A DNA stretch of 64,000 bases. Source: Chryseobacterium glaciei. GTDB taxonomy: Bacteria; Bacteroidota; Bacteroidia; Flavobacteriales; Weeksellaceae. The stretch spans positions 372,001 through 436,000 of the forward strand of contig NZ_CP015199.1 of NCBI RefSeq assembly GCF_001648155.1. Direction: 5' to 3'. Both the position numbers and the translations under genes were made by a program. Below the pieces are notes generated by a model. That model worked only from the letters and a program-made list of their open reading frames with translations. It searched no databases and was not told the DNA's origin. This document shows, one piece after another, positions 35,821-44,890 of this stretch (position 1 is the stretch's first letter; each line of letters begins with the position of its first letter).

Positions 35821-36860
35821 TACAATGATTTTTTGAATTTAATTAAAATAGCAATAAAAATAGGTCCACCGATCAATGAAGTTAAAATACCAATCGGCAA
35901 TTCTGATGGCGCTACAATACTTCTGCTGAATGTATCAGCAATCAACAGTAAAATACTTCCCAGAACCGCTGACAGTGGTAAAATGAACACATAATTCGAT
36001 TTAAATAAAAGCCTTAAAATATAAGGTACAATAAGACCTACAAACCCAATCGTCCCTGAAAATGCAACGCATGTTCCCACCATTAAAGAAGTGATAATCA
36101 CGATCTGTTTTTTCAGTCTTTCCACATTTATTCCTAAATGCTGTGCATCTTTTTCACCCAACATCATTGCATTTAAAGCTTTTCCTTTTGGAAGCAAAAT
36201 GGTGTAAGAAATAATTAAAACTACAGTTAAAACTATATTTTTAGTCCAAGTTGCTCCTGCGAGACTTCCCATATTCCAAAACGTAAGATCTCTTAGCTGT
36301 TCATCTTTTGAAATATAGATCAGAAATCCGGTAATTGAAAACCCGATCGATGTAATGGCAACACCGCTTAACAACATCATGACAACGTTTGTTTTTCCGG
36401 CACTTGTGGAAATCCTATACACCAACATCATCGCTAATAAAGCTCCCACAAAAGCTGAGATACCTACTAATGAAAATTGTACCATCTCAGGAAGATATTG
36501 TTTGAAATGTCCTCCTAAAACAATGGCAATTGCCGCAAGTAACGTCGCTCCGGAAGTTAAACCGATTGCCTCACCGGTCGCCAAAGGATTTTTAAACAAT
36601 CCCTGCAAAGTAGTCCCCGAAACGGCAAGCATACTTCCTACCAGGATCGCCATAATAATTCTGGATGCTCTCACATCCCAGATCACATATTTATCGCTTA
36701 ATGCTAAGTTAGGATCACCTTTAATGAACTGACTTAAAACCGTAAATGGCGAAACACCATTGAAGTCGTAAACGCCAATATAAAGTGCCACAATTGCCAG
36801 AATAACCAGCAATAGGGCACTTATAGTAAGATAAAAGTATAGTTTACTTTGTGCTTTCAA
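35820..36860 (-). CDS. hmuU: heme ABC transporter permease (FecCD family)
   Basis: HmuU forms the inner-membrane channel of the heme importer. The 346-residue FecCD/BtuC-type permease has about ten helices. Recognisable blocks are VRASRIIMAILVGSMLAVSGTTLQGLFKNPLATGEAIG, KTNVVMMLLSGVAI, FWNMGSLAGATW, GTIGFVGLIVPYILRLLF and ELPIGILTSLIGGPIFIAIL. It overlaps hmuT by 17 bases and hmuV by one. Confidence 0.95.
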   Translation of the reverse strand: MKAQSKLYFYLTISALLLVILAIVALYIGVYDFNGVSPFTVLSQFIKGDPNLALSDKYVIWDVRASRIIMAILVGSMLAVSGTTLQGLFKNPLATGEAIGLTSGATLLAAIAIVLGGHFKQYLPEMVQFSLVGISAFVGALLAMMLVYRISTSAGKTNVVMMLLSGVAITSIGFSITGFLIYISKDEQLRDLTFWNMGSLAGATWTKNIVLTVVLIISYTILLPKGKALNAMMLGEKDAQHLGINVERLKKQIVIITSLMVGTCVAFSGTIGFVGLIVPYILRLLFKSNYVFILPLSAVLGSILLLIADTFSRSIVAPSELPIGILTSLIGGPIFIAILIKFKKSL

Positions 36861-37722
36861 TTAATAATTTGTTTAATCCAACAGCAGCCTCTCCTAATCT
36901 TGGTCCGAAACCTGAAACCAGGCCTCCATCCATAGCAATAATCTTTTTGTTTTTACCAGCGTTTGTTTGTGAAACACCTGGCATTTTCAATGCTCCTTCG
37001 TTTCCTCCTGCACCTTGTAATCCGCTTGAGAAGAAGAATAAAACGTCTGGATTTGCTTTAACAACCGCTTCCGGAGTCAATGGTTTGAAATCTTCGAAAT
37101 CTTTCACCGCATTTTCACCTCCTGCAAGACCGATCAATGCGTCCATTGGAGTTTTCGTACCTGAAACCATCAACATGTTTCCTCTTGCGTAGATGAACAA
37201 TACTTTTGGTTTTTTAGCGATTGGCTGAACTTGTTTTAAATCAGCATCAATTTTATCATTTAATTTTTGATACTCTGTGTTACCGATTGCTTTTGCAACC
37301 TCAGCGATTAATTTTTTAGTTCCGTCAACTGTAAATTCCTGTTTAAAGACCTCAGTTTTAATTCCAGAAGACTTGATTTTACCCATTAAATCCGGGTTGA
37401 TATCTTTATCAGAAGCCAAAATTAATGTTGGAGACACCGCCATGATCGGCTCGATCGTCATTGATCTTACGTGACCTAAATCTTTAGCTGTAGCTTTCAA
37501 AGATTCAGGATATGTACTTGTAACGTCTGTTCCTACGATTTCTTTTTCGTGACCCAGAGCGCTTACAATTTCTGTAATTCCTCCATTTAGAGTAACGATT
37601 TTATTATTAGATTTTGGAGTTTCAGAACTTACTTCTGTAGAATCTTCTTTTTTAGCACCTTCTTCTTTTTTGCAAGAATACACTGCAACAAGCACAGAAG
37701 CTGCAAGAATGAATTTTTTCAT
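36844..37722 (-). CDS. hmuT: heme ABC transporter substrate-binding lipoprotein
   Basis: HmuT captures heme in the periplasm and delivers it to HmuUV. The 292-residue lipoprotein (VAVYSCKKEEG) has the two-lobed PeriplaBP_2 fold: IVTLNGGITEIVSALGHEKEIVGTDVTSTYPE, DLGHVRSMTIEPIMAVSPTLILAS, PKVLFIYARGNMLMVSGTKTPMDALIGLAGGENAV, and GFGPRLGEAAVGLNKLL. The gene overlaps hmuU by 17 bases and follows hmuY by 23. Confidence 0.93.
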   Translation of the reverse strand: MKKFILAASVLVAVYSCKKEEGAKKEDSTEVSSETPKSNNKIVTLNGGITEIVSALGHEKEIVGTDVTSTYPESLKATAKDLGHVRSMTIEPIMAVSPTLILASDKDINPDLMGKIKSSGIKTEVFKQEFTVDGTKKLIAEVAKAIGNTEYQKLNDKIDADLKQVQPIAKKPKVLFIYARGNMLMVSGTKTPMDALIGLAGGENAVKDFEDFKPLTPEAVVKANPDVLFFFSSGLQGAGGNEGALKMPGVSQTNAGKNKKIIAMDGGLVSGFGPRLGEAAVGLNKLLIESTK

Positions 37723-37745
37723 GATATACTATTATTTGATTTATT

Positions 37746-38831
37746 TTATAAAGGCTTGTATTCAAACTGAGGGAAACCACGCTCACCAGTAGTGCTATTG
37801 GTTAATCTTGTAAATCTCAATTTAAAGTAATACCCGTCTGTATCTTTAATAACATAGAAACGATCTCCGTATACTTCTAATCCGTTTGTACCAACTGGAT
37901 TTCTCCAATTTGATCCGATTATTCTCTGATCGTTATAGATAAATTTAGACTGATCGATATTTGAAGCTTTAAAATTATTATAAGCTTCCACGCCTGAACC
38001 CGAAGTAACGACTACTTCATATGCTCCAACTCCACCAACGTTATTGTGAGTTACAAAATCTGCATAAATATAACTTCCTGCGCCTGTAATAATGTTAGTA
38101 AATACCGTAAAACAAATATCCCATTTCTTTTTTTCAGGCTGAATAAATACTTCTTTATTATTCTTTAAACTCACAAAATTATAATTGTAAGCTGCATTTT
38201 TTGCAACTGTAAGCTCACTGTGAGTCGTAGAATTCAATGCTGCATATTTTACTTTATATCCATCGCCGGATCTTACGATTTGAACTTTCATCCAACCTCT
38301 GTTGTCACCTCCCGTTGCTACGGAGCCATTTGACACTGAACCTACAAAAATTTCTTTTCCCATATTCACCAAATAGATTGCATTTTCAGCATCAGTTGGT
38401 TTAATTTCGTCAATTGCAGTGTAACCTGTAGGGAAATTTCCGTTCACGTCATCTATAAAAGTGACGTTTGAAGGGTTAAAATTAGCCACCTGAACCTGGT
38501 CTTTCAATGTAGTAAGACTAGCTTCCGTAACCTGATCTATATTTGTAGCATTAGGAATTTTTCCTGCGGCCATCATAATTGATGAATTTAAAACTACCTT
38601 AAATGAACTTCCTGAATAAAAAGCAAGATCCCAATCTGTTCTTTTTGTTACGATTTCAGTATCCGTCCCCAAATCAAACCAAACCTGATTGGGCTGCGTT
38701 GCCCCACCAACATTAGGATCAACTCTTGCACCGTCCGAAGGAGCTATAGCAACCGGATCTTCATTATCATTAATACAAGATTGAGATATAAAAGAAGCTC
38801 CTATTAACAAGCAAAAAAGTATTTTTTTCAT
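37746..38831 (-). CDS. HmuY-family heme-binding lipoprotein
   Basis: HmuY-type proteins are surface hemophores that hand heme to a TonB-dependent receptor. The 361-residue lipoprotein (ISQSCINDNED, Cys19) has the two family landmarks: TDWDLAFYSGSSFKVVLN (67-71 WDLAF) and KKWDICFTVF (from Trp237), each followed by beta-rich segments. The gene lies 10 bases after the receptor and before hmuT, so the operon codes the complete path from surface to cytoplasm. Confidence 0.9.
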   Translation of the reverse strand: MKKILFCLLIGASFISQSCINDNEDPVAIAPSDGARVDPNVGGATQPNQVWFDLGTDTEIVTKRTDWDLAFYSGSSFKVVLNSSIMMAAGKIPNATNIDQVTEASLTTLKDQVQVANFNPSNVTFIDDVNGNFPTGYTAIDEIKPTDAENAIYLVNMGKEIFVGSVSNGSVATGGDNRGWMKVQIVRSGDGYKVKYAALNSTTHSELTVAKNAAYNYNFVSLKNNKEVFIQPEKKKWDICFTVFTNIITGAGSYIYADFVTHNNVGGVGAYEVVVTSGSGVEAYNNFKASNIDQSKFIYNDQRIIGSNWRNPVGTNGLEVYGDRFYVIKDTDGYYFKLRFTRLTNSTTGERGFPQFEYKPL

Positions 38832-38841
38832 TTTAATTTAT

Positions 38842-40986
38842 TTAAAAATTATAATTTAATCTGGCGAAATAACTTCTGCCATAGAAAAGATTCTGTTGAT
38901 CTAAAGCCGTATTGTGACCATCACCCCCCTGAATTGTATTTCTTACAGATGATACATCAAAAATATTTTTGACACCTGCACTTATTTCAAAATGATTTTT
39001 ATAAAACGGCTGGCTCAGGGTAAAATTCAACATACTGAAGTCTCCAAGTTCTCCTAAAACATATTGCCCCGGATTTTGTGGATCATTAGGATCAGCTATA
39101 TGAGTATATCTTTTTTGAGTTCCTGTATATTTATAATAAAGCGCAAATAAAGTTTTGGTAGAAGCCAAAGTATAGTTTGCAGCTAAGTTTGCTTCAGTAT
39201 AGAAATTAAAATCATCAGGCGAAGTAATATTTCCTGTATTTAATACCTGAGAAACTCCCATTACTGAAACACCAGTATTTAATGAAAAATCACCTTTTCT
39301 GATATTGATACCCCCGCCAAATAACATAGATTTATAATTATCAACGTTTAGATAAGTCAATTTTAAAGGGCTATTGCTGATAACTACATCTACAATTCTA
39401 TCTTTTACATCAAGGTACATTCCTGAAGCACTGAAATTGAATTTCCAGTCACTTGCAGATTTTGTATTATAATCCCAAAATACGCCTGTTGAATATCCTG
39501 TTTCCGGCTTAAGATTTTCATTTCCTCTTATATCGTGGTTGAAATCAACTCTCATCGTATATAATTCGTCATAAGTCGGGAATCTGTTTGCAGAACCAAA
39601 TATTAAACGAATATCAGAATTTTCAGTTGTTTTGAATCTTGTTGTAATTGAGTAGTTATATTGAGAATCAAACTTATTGCTTAAAGCCAACCTTACACCT
39701 GGTCGCACTGAAAGCCAACTGGTTGCATTCCATTCTGCGGATAAGAAATTAGCATAATTAAAAATAATCCTGTTGATATCAGTATTATCTCCTGTCGTCC
39801 CAAAATTACCGTCTTTATTACTTGCAAAACCTTTTGTTCTGTCTAGTTCGTAACCTAACTGGAAATTAACTTTATCGCTATTTAAGAAATTGCTAAACAT
39901 TCCTCTGGAGTACATTACTTCAGACTTAAAAAATGTCTCATCTGCTCCCCTTGAAAGCTCTTGTCTGTTGGGAACATCATATGTATAATCCTGAAGTTTT
40001 CTTTCTTGAGTCTGATAAGAAAAATCTCCACTATAATTGATTCTTGAACCTAATTTTGTCTGAATATTAAACTGATGAATCCATCTTTTCGTTTTATAAT
40101 CAGTATCGTTAGAAGTATATGTTCTGTTTCCTCCTCCTAAATATAATTCTTCAACAATAGGATTGTACGAATTAATTTTCTCTGTAAGAAAGTTTACTTT
40201 ATAGAAAAAGCTTGTATTGTTTTTACTGTAACGGATTACACCATTAGTTGTAAGTTGATCTTTTGGCATCCATTCGTAACCACGATTTCCGTCATTATTT
40301 TCGGTGAAATATTTATAACCTCCATATTTACCTTTATATCCTTGAAAATCATTATGATTAATATCTGCTGAAACAGACCAGTTATCATTAATTTTATATC
40401 CTAAATTCAAAAACTGTATGTGTCTTCCGTTTCCTTTTTTAAGCCAATCGTAATCTTTATTTACCGTTTCTTCCTGTACAGAAGCTTGTCCGGTGAATTT
40501 TTTACTGTAATTTTTCTTTGTGATAATATTAATTACACCTGCAACTGCATTGTTACCATATTCCACACCCATTGAGCCTTTTACCACTTCAATACGCTCA
40601 ATATTATTAACGTTAATTTTTGTAAGATCTACCAAATTCCCCATTCCCTGATCACTTACGACAGGAATATTGTCGATCAGAATTTTGGTATATTCTCCAC
40701 TCAATCCCATGATATTAGCATTAGAATCTCCTGAGCCTCTGTTCGGTTCTATTAAGATGTTAAGATTTTGATTTAGAACTTCTGCTACATTCGTAACAGC
40801 CATATTTTTAATTTGCTGTGCATCAATAACCTCAACTTTATAGATAGATTTATTAATGGATTGCTGCATGTACTGTCCGGTAATGACAACTTCTTCTATT
40901 TTTTTCTGATTAAGAGAATCTTTTTCCTGTGCGCTCATCCAAAATACAGTGGATAAAGACAGTATAGAAAGCACTTTCTTCTTCAT
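38842..40986 (-). CDS. TonB-dependent heme receptor (HmuR-like)
   Basis: This 714-residue outer-membrane receptor has a signal peptide (LSLSTVFWMSAQ), a TonB-box-like region (KKIEEVVITGQ), a plug domain (about 45-155, with MGLSGEYTKILIDNIPV and EVVKGSMGVEYGNNAVAGVINIITKK) and a 22-strand barrel ending in the aromatic NLFYGRSYFARLNYNF. It is the first gene of the hmu operon; the cognate HmuY-like lipoprotein follows. Heme as substrate is inferred from the operon. The regulatory palindrome at 41015-41072 lies directly upstream. Confidence 0.92.
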   Translation of the reverse strand: MKKKVLSILSLSTVFWMSAQEKDSLNQKKIEEVVITGQYMQQSINKSIYKVEVIDAQQIKNMAVTNVAEVLNQNLNILIEPNRGSGDSNANIMGLSGEYTKILIDNIPVVSDQGMGNLVDLTKINVNNIERIEVVKGSMGVEYGNNAVAGVINIITKKNYSKKFTGQASVQEETVNKDYDWLKKGNGRHIQFLNLGYKINDNWSVSADINHNDFQGYKGKYGGYKYFTENNDGNRGYEWMPKDQLTTNGVIRYSKNNTSFFYKVNFLTEKINSYNPIVEELYLGGGNRTYTSNDTDYKTKRWIHQFNIQTKLGSRINYSGDFSYQTQERKLQDYTYDVPNRQELSRGADETFFKSEVMYSRGMFSNFLNSDKVNFQLGYELDRTKGFASNKDGNFGTTGDNTDINRIIFNYANFLSAEWNATSWLSVRPGVRLALSNKFDSQYNYSITTRFKTTENSDIRLIFGSANRFPTYDELYTMRVDFNHDIRGNENLKPETGYSTGVFWDYNTKSASDWKFNFSASGMYLDVKDRIVDVVISNSPLKLTYLNVDNYKSMLFGGGINIRKGDFSLNTGVSVMGVSQVLNTGNITSPDDFNFYTEANLAANYTLASTKTLFALYYKYTGTQKRYTHIADPNDPQNPGQYVLGELGDFSMLNFTLSQPFYKNHFEISAGVKNIFDVSSVRNTIQGGDGHNTALDQQNLFYGRSYFARLNYNF

Positions 40987-41003
40987 AGATGCAAAATTTT
41001 CGA

Positions 41004-41072
41004 CAAATATAGGGCTTTATTTAGAACAATTAAAAATAATTTATTACTTTTGTGGAATAATTCTAAATAAAG
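41004..41072. promoter_or_regulatory. divergent promoter region with paired iron/heme-type operator half-sites
   Basis: Two inverted arms, 41015-41031 (around TTTATTTAGAACAATT) and 41056-41072 (around AATTCTAAATAAAG), surround the plus-strand -7 box TACTTTTG (41045-41052). The minus-strand -7 box TATATTTG (complement of 41004-41011) serves the receptor operon. The TTTAGAA and TTCTAAA cores are 48 bases apart end to end, and the same layout recurs at 42034-42089. This suggests one regulator, possibly Fur-like, controlling both directions; the regulator is not in the window. Confidence 0.68.
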
Positions 41073-41080
41073 ATAACGTT

Positions 41081-41881
41081 ATGAAATTAAGACTACTTTT
41101 TGGAACTTTAATGCTTACGGCTATGACAGCTAATGCACAAGTAGCTACTATTAATGAGAACTTTGACGGGTTTACTGCAGGAAGTACTACTTTTCCTCAA
41201 AACGGATGGACAGCTGTTATAGCGCCAAACCCATTACCATTTCCTCCTGCACCATTGATGATCGTTACGACCGGAACTGATAAAGCGGTTCAGGCATATT
41301 CTGGAAACAACACAAGTGTACCTTCATATTTGATCGCTCCACAGATTGTTGCTCCAACAGGAAACAAAACTTTAACTTTTGTTGCTGCAAAAGCTACAGG
41401 TTCAAATGGTAACGGAACTCTTGAAGTAGGTTTGGCATCAAGCCCAACAGATATGACAACATTCGTATCTCTAGGAGCGCCAATTTCATTAACAAGTGAA
41501 ACGTATCAGAATGTATCTGTATCGGTTCCTGCATCTTCTTCTACTTATATTGTTTTTAAATTTACTCCGACGGTTGCGCATACAGCATTACAAATTGATA
41601 ACGTAGTTTATAATACAACTACTACTCTAGCTGTTTCTGATGCTGCAAAATCTAAAGAAGAAATTAAATTCGCTATTAATGCTGAAAACACTGCATTACA
41701 GTTTGTAGCTAAAAAAGATCCTAAAAACGTTCAAATCTATTCTGCTGGAAGTCAAAAAGTTGCTGAAGGTAAATTGAAAGGACAGTCATTCGATATCAGC
41801 GCTCTTCAAACAGGCGTTTACTATATCATTATTGAAACTGCAGAAGGTTCAGTAGTGAAATCAAAATTTATTAAAAAGTAA
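41081..41881 (+). CDS. T9SS-secreted choice-of-anchor-J protein
   Basis: The ATG at 41081 begins a signal peptide (MKLRLLFGTLMLTAMTANAQ); longer frames run through the promoter and are rejected. The 266-residue protein has a choice-of-anchor J/cleaved-adhesin jelly roll (about 25-185: INENFDGFTAG, PSYLIAPQI, ALQIDNVVY) and a C-terminal type A sorting domain (about 195-266, ending LQTGVYYIIIETAEG...KFIKK). It is exported by the type IX system, released or surface-bound. Its promoter is shared with the heme receptor operon, so it may take part in heme or iron capture. The ligand is unknown. Confidence 0.85.
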   Translation: MKLRLLFGTLMLTAMTANAQVATINENFDGFTAGSTTFPQNGWTAVIAPNPLPFPPAPLMIVTTGTDKAVQAYSGNNTSVPSYLIAPQIVAPTGNKTLTFVAAKATGSNGNGTLEVGLASSPTDMTTFVSLGAPISLTSETYQNVSVSVPASSSTYIVFKFTPTVAHTALQIDNVVYNTTTTLAVSDAAKSKEEIKFAINAENTALQFVAKKDPKNVQIYSAGSQKVAEGKLKGQSFDISALQTGVYYIIIETAEGSVVKSKFIKK

Positions 41882-41911
41882 GATTTATTAGACTAACTTA
41901 CATTTAAAATG

Positions 41912-41946
41912 GCTGATTTATGAATTTCATAGATCAGCTTTTTTTA
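41912..41946 (+). terminator. intrinsic terminator after the first T9SS gene
   Basis: A 12-bp stem with one G-U pair (GCTGATTTATGA with TCATAGATCAGC) and a 3-base loop is followed by about eight T. It separates the two T9SS cargo genes, which thus have their own promoters. Confidence 0.88.
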
Positions 41947-42033
41947 TGAACAAAAATTAAAATACATTGTTAAAGCTCATTAATAAAGGATTTTTCATGT
42001 TTAATAATTAGCAAACACGATAAATATCATGTT

Positions 42034-42089
42034 TTTATTTAGAACAGTTAAAAATAATTTATATAGTTTTGTAGAATCATTCTAAATAA
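42034..42089 (+). promoter_or_regulatory. promoter with the same paired operator as the heme receptor operon
   Basis: TTTAGAA (42038-42044) and TTCTAAA (42080-42086) flank a -7 box TAGTTTTG (42064-42071). The sequence is largely identical to 41018-41070, including the TTAAAAATAATTTAT spacer, with the outer cores spanning 49 instead of 48 bases. Confidence 0.68.
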
Positions 42090-42112
42090 GGAAAAATAAA
42101 CATTAAGATATT

Positions 42113-43384
42113 ATGAAAACAAAACTACTTTTAGCTTCTCTATTTGCTCTTTCTGTTCAGCAAACCGTGTTGGCACAAACAGATGCTAACGGATATACAC
42201 AGGTAGATCTTTCTATGGGTTCAGGATACCAGAATCGTGTATTCTTTAGTTTACCCGGAAATAATATTGTTTCTCAACCTGCCAATTCGTGGGATGTTGC
42301 TTTTTACAGAAATTCTGCAATGAATTTTGGAACAAGAATTAATGATGCTAAAGATATTTTAGTATATCAGGCTTCAAACAACCTTGCGGATTGGGATAAT
42401 ATTAATGTTGCTAATGTATCAACTTGGGGTGAGCCACTTTACAACCCGGATAATACAACTACTATTCAGGAAGGTGCTTTTGAACAAGGCTCTGCTCCAT
42501 ACGGATGGGGACAATACAACGGGGCAAATCACCACATTGAGGGAACAATTATATTTGTTTTAAAATATCCAAATGACACGTACATAAAATTTGCTATTCA
42601 GGATTATTTTGGAGGTTATACTTTCAAATATTCTAAATGGAACGGAACAACCTGGGACGCTACTCAAACAAAAACGTTGGCAAACGGAACGGATGATGCT
42701 TATTTTAACTATTTCTCATTCACAACAAATGATAAAGTAGCAAATCTTGAACCTGCAAAAACCGCATGGGATCTAATGTTTACAAAGTATTATACTTTCT
42801 ATAACAACATTATGATGTATCCGCTTTCAGGAGTTATCCAGAATCCGAGCATCACCGTTGCAAAAGTACAGCCGGAAACTCAGGCTACATCTACTTTTAC
42901 GGCTCCGGCTTCTACTGCTTTTTCAGCTAATATTACATCAATCGGTCACTCGTGGAAACCTGTTTCTGGAGTGTATAGCGATGTAGTTTACTATATTAAA
43001 AAAGGAAGCGATTATTACAGAATGTATTTTGTCTCAAACGGAGGTCAATCTACTGGTAATATGTATTTTAAATACAAAAATATCACTTCAACGTTGGGAG
43101 TTACGGATATGGCTAACAAAAAAGCTTCATTCGGAATTTATCCAAACCCGACAACTGCTGATAAACATGTTACTGTTTTATTCGATGTTAAAGAAAAAGC
43201 GAATAATAAAGGTAATGTAGAAGTATACGATCTTTCGGGTAAAAAAGTATACACGGCAGAATTAACGAATCAGACAGGTTTCTACAAGCAAGACTTGAAT
43301 CTTTCTCACCTTACCGCAGGAAATTATCTTGTAAAAATAACTTTCGGAGGAAGCACAGAAACGAAGAAACTTATTGTGAAATAG
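42113..43384 (+). CDS. T9SS-secreted HmuY-like protein
   Basis: This 423-residue protein has a signal peptide (ALSVQQTVLAQ), two HmuY-type landmarks (SWDVAFYRN at 59-67; TAWDLMFTKYYTFYNN from residue 218) and a type A T9SS sorting domain at the C-terminus (about 340-423: FGIYPNPTTADKHVTVLF, VEVYDLSGKKVYTAEL, LTAGNYLVKITFGG). It therefore looks like a HmuY hemophore exported by T9SS instead of being lipid-anchored. The shared operator with the receptor operon supports heme capture. An adjacent His pair (ANHHIEG, 140-141) might be a ligand, but this is a guess. Confidence 0.82.
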   Translation: MKTKLLLASLFALSVQQTVLAQTDANGYTQVDLSMGSGYQNRVFFSLPGNNIVSQPANSWDVAFYRNSAMNFGTRINDAKDILVYQASNNLADWDNINVANVSTWGEPLYNPDNTTTIQEGAFEQGSAPYGWGQYNGANHHIEGTIIFVLKYPNDTYIKFAIQDYFGGYTFKYSKWNGTTWDATQTKTLANGTDDAYFNYFSFTTNDKVANLEPAKTAWDLMFTKYYTFYNNIMMYPLSGVIQNPSITVAKVQPETQATSTFTAPASTAFSANITSIGHSWKPVSGVYSDVVYYIKKGSDYYRMYFVSNGGQSTGNMYFKYKNITSTLGVTDMANKKASFGIYPNPTTADKHVTVLFDVKEKANNKGNVEVYDLSGKKVYTAELTNQTGFYKQDLNLSHLTAGNYLVKITFGGSTETKKLIVK

Positions 43385-43495
43385 TGTAAAAGTGAATTAT
43401 CAATTGTCAATTGTGAAATTTAAGAATTGACAACAAAGTGAATTCACCATTTACTTTCAAAAATAAAATTTTAATACTTTCTATTTTTTCTAATA

Positions 43496-43528
43496 AAAGG
43501 CTGCCTACAAATTGTAAGCAGCCTTTTA
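43496..43528 (+). terminator. intrinsic terminator after the HmuY-like T9SS gene
   Basis: A 10-bp perfect stem (AAAAGGCTGC with GCAGCCTTTT) extends inward with TACA/TGTA. It lies 112 bases past the stop. The stretch between stop and stem (43385-43495) holds no gene. Confidence 0.75.
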
Positions 43529-43544
43529 AAATTTTATGACTAAA

Positions 43545-43621
43545 GTCAGGAGCCAGAAGATGGAGGTTAGAAGTTTTTTCAATCGTTATAAACTTCCCTC
43601 ATCCTGCTTCAAACTTCCCGC
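43545..43621. repeat. dispersed hairpin repeat (GAAGTT/AACTTC type), copy 1
   Basis: The segment runs from GTCAGGAGCCAGAAG to CTTCAAACTTCCCGC and has GAAG-rich left and CTTC-rich right halves that can pair. A related element is at 48370-48452. Confidence 0.45.
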
Positions 43622-43912
43622 TTATAAAATCTTGCGTCCTCTATATACCTGAGTTGAGCTTTCCAGCATTTTAGAAATATCTTTTCTGAAATCCAAAAGA
43701 TGATCCTGTCCATTATGACGGTTCAAATGTTCTTCGCTTTCCCATAATTCGACCATTAAAAAAGTTCCTTTAGTGTCCTTGTCTTCAACAAGATCATACT
43801 GCAGACAACCCTCTTCTTTTCTGGTTTCTCTTACCAAAGTTTGAAATAATTCTACCGCATCCATTAAGTAATTTTCATTCAACTTAAAAAGTGCAACAAC
43901 GTGTAAATTCAT
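43622..43912 (-). CDS. antibiotic biosynthesis monooxygenase (ABM) domain protein
   Basis: The ATG at 43912 gives a 96-residue single ABM domain (MNLHVVALFKLNENYLMDAVELFQTLVRETRKEEGCLQYDL, LMVELWESEEHLNRHN, DHLLDFRKDIS). Such small dimeric ferredoxin-like proteins include quinol monooxygenases and heme-degrading enzymes. The IsdG-type Asn-Trp-His triad is not evident, so a heme-oxygenase role should not be assumed despite the nearby heme genes. It is monocistronic. Confidence 0.85.
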   Translation of the reverse strand: MNLHVVALFKLNENYLMDAVELFQTLVRETRKEEGCLQYDLVEDKDTKGTFLMVELWESEEHLNRHNGQDHLLDFRKDISKMLESSTQVYRGRKIL

Positions 43913-44001
43913 GTTCTGTTTTTTATGGTGTAAATGTAAAGTATTTTCAAAATTGAAATACATTTTTACCTATTTTATTTTTCCACAATCAACAGTTTTT
44001 T

Positions 44002-44889
44002 TTAACTGAAAACTGATTTATAAATGGTTATGCAACTCATCACAATCACTAAAATTCCAATCACAATAAACATTTTTTTCACCGGAAGTTTTGCAGTAAG
44101 CATCGCTGAAAATGGTGCTGTAATAATTCCGCCGATCAAAAGACCTAAAATAATATTCCAATGTTGAATTCCTAATGTAAAAAAGAAAGTGACTGCAGCG
44201 GTTATGGTTAAAATAAATTTAGCAACCGTAGAACTTCCCACAGCAAACCTCGGCGTAAAAGCATTTTTAATTAAAGTTCCGGTAACCAAAGGTCCCCAAC
44301 CTCCACCGGCGAAAGAATCTATAAAACCGCCTATCAATCCTAATCTTGTTAAGTTGGTTTTTCTTTTTAAAGCTTTATTTTGTTTTGGTTTAAAAGCATT
44401 CGACAAAATCTGAATTCCAAGATATAAAGTATAAAAAGCGATAACCGTTTTAGTAATTTTTGAATAATATTCGCCAACATACGTCAGACTTAAAGCCCCG
44501 ATCACAGCTCCGATGATTGCAGGAATGGCTAATTTTTTAACCAAACTTACACTTATATTTTTCAATTTAAAATGGCTTATACTTCCCGCGGCCGTCGTAA
44601 AACTTTCGGCAGAATGAATACTTGCACTCACAATATGTGGCGGAATATTCAGAAATAAAAGGGTTGTCGTACAAATCACGCCATAGCCCATTCCCATTGA
44701 TCCGGCAACAATTTCAGCCAAAACACCAACCAAAAGCATCCAGTAAAAAATATGATCATCCTTTTCTAAAACGGTCAGAAGTTCATCAAGATAACCCATT
44801 TCATACATAGAAAAAACCGCAATAGCAACTATTACAGCGGTTATCAACAGGACATTTAACCTGATCTGAACTTTCCTAGAGATTACCAT
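44002..44889 (-). CDS. TauE/SafE-family permease (sulfate assimilation cluster)
   Basis: This 295-residue inner-membrane protein has about eight helices and the TauE/SafE duplicated pattern (LVGVLAEIVAGSMGMGYGVICTTTLLFLNIPP; LGLIGGFIDSFAGGGWGPLVTGTLI). Family members move sulfite, sulfoacetate or sulfate-related anions. Its start is one base from the end of cysN, so it is the last gene of the cys operon and probably imports sulfate or exports sulfite; direction is not deducible. Confidence 0.88.
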   Translation of the reverse strand: MVISRKVQIRLNVLLITAVIVAIAVFSMYEMGYLDELLTVLEKDDHIFYWMLLVGVLAEIVAGSMGMGYGVICTTTLLFLNIPPHIVSASIHSAESFTTAAGSISHFKLKNISVSLVKKLAIPAIIGAVIGALSLTYVGEYYSKITKTVIAFYTLYLGIQILSNAFKPKQNKALKRKTNLTRLGLIGGFIDSFAGGGWGPLVTGTLIKNAFTPRFAVGSSTVAKFILTITAAVTFFFTLGIQHWNIILGLLIGGIITAPFSAMLTAKLPVKKMFIVIGILVIVMSCITIYKSVFS

Positions 44890-44890
44890 A

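Noticed and set aside
43622..43912. IsdG-type heme oxygenase
   Set aside because: The ABM fold fits, and heme genes are near, but the Asn-Trp-His catalytic triad is not visible.
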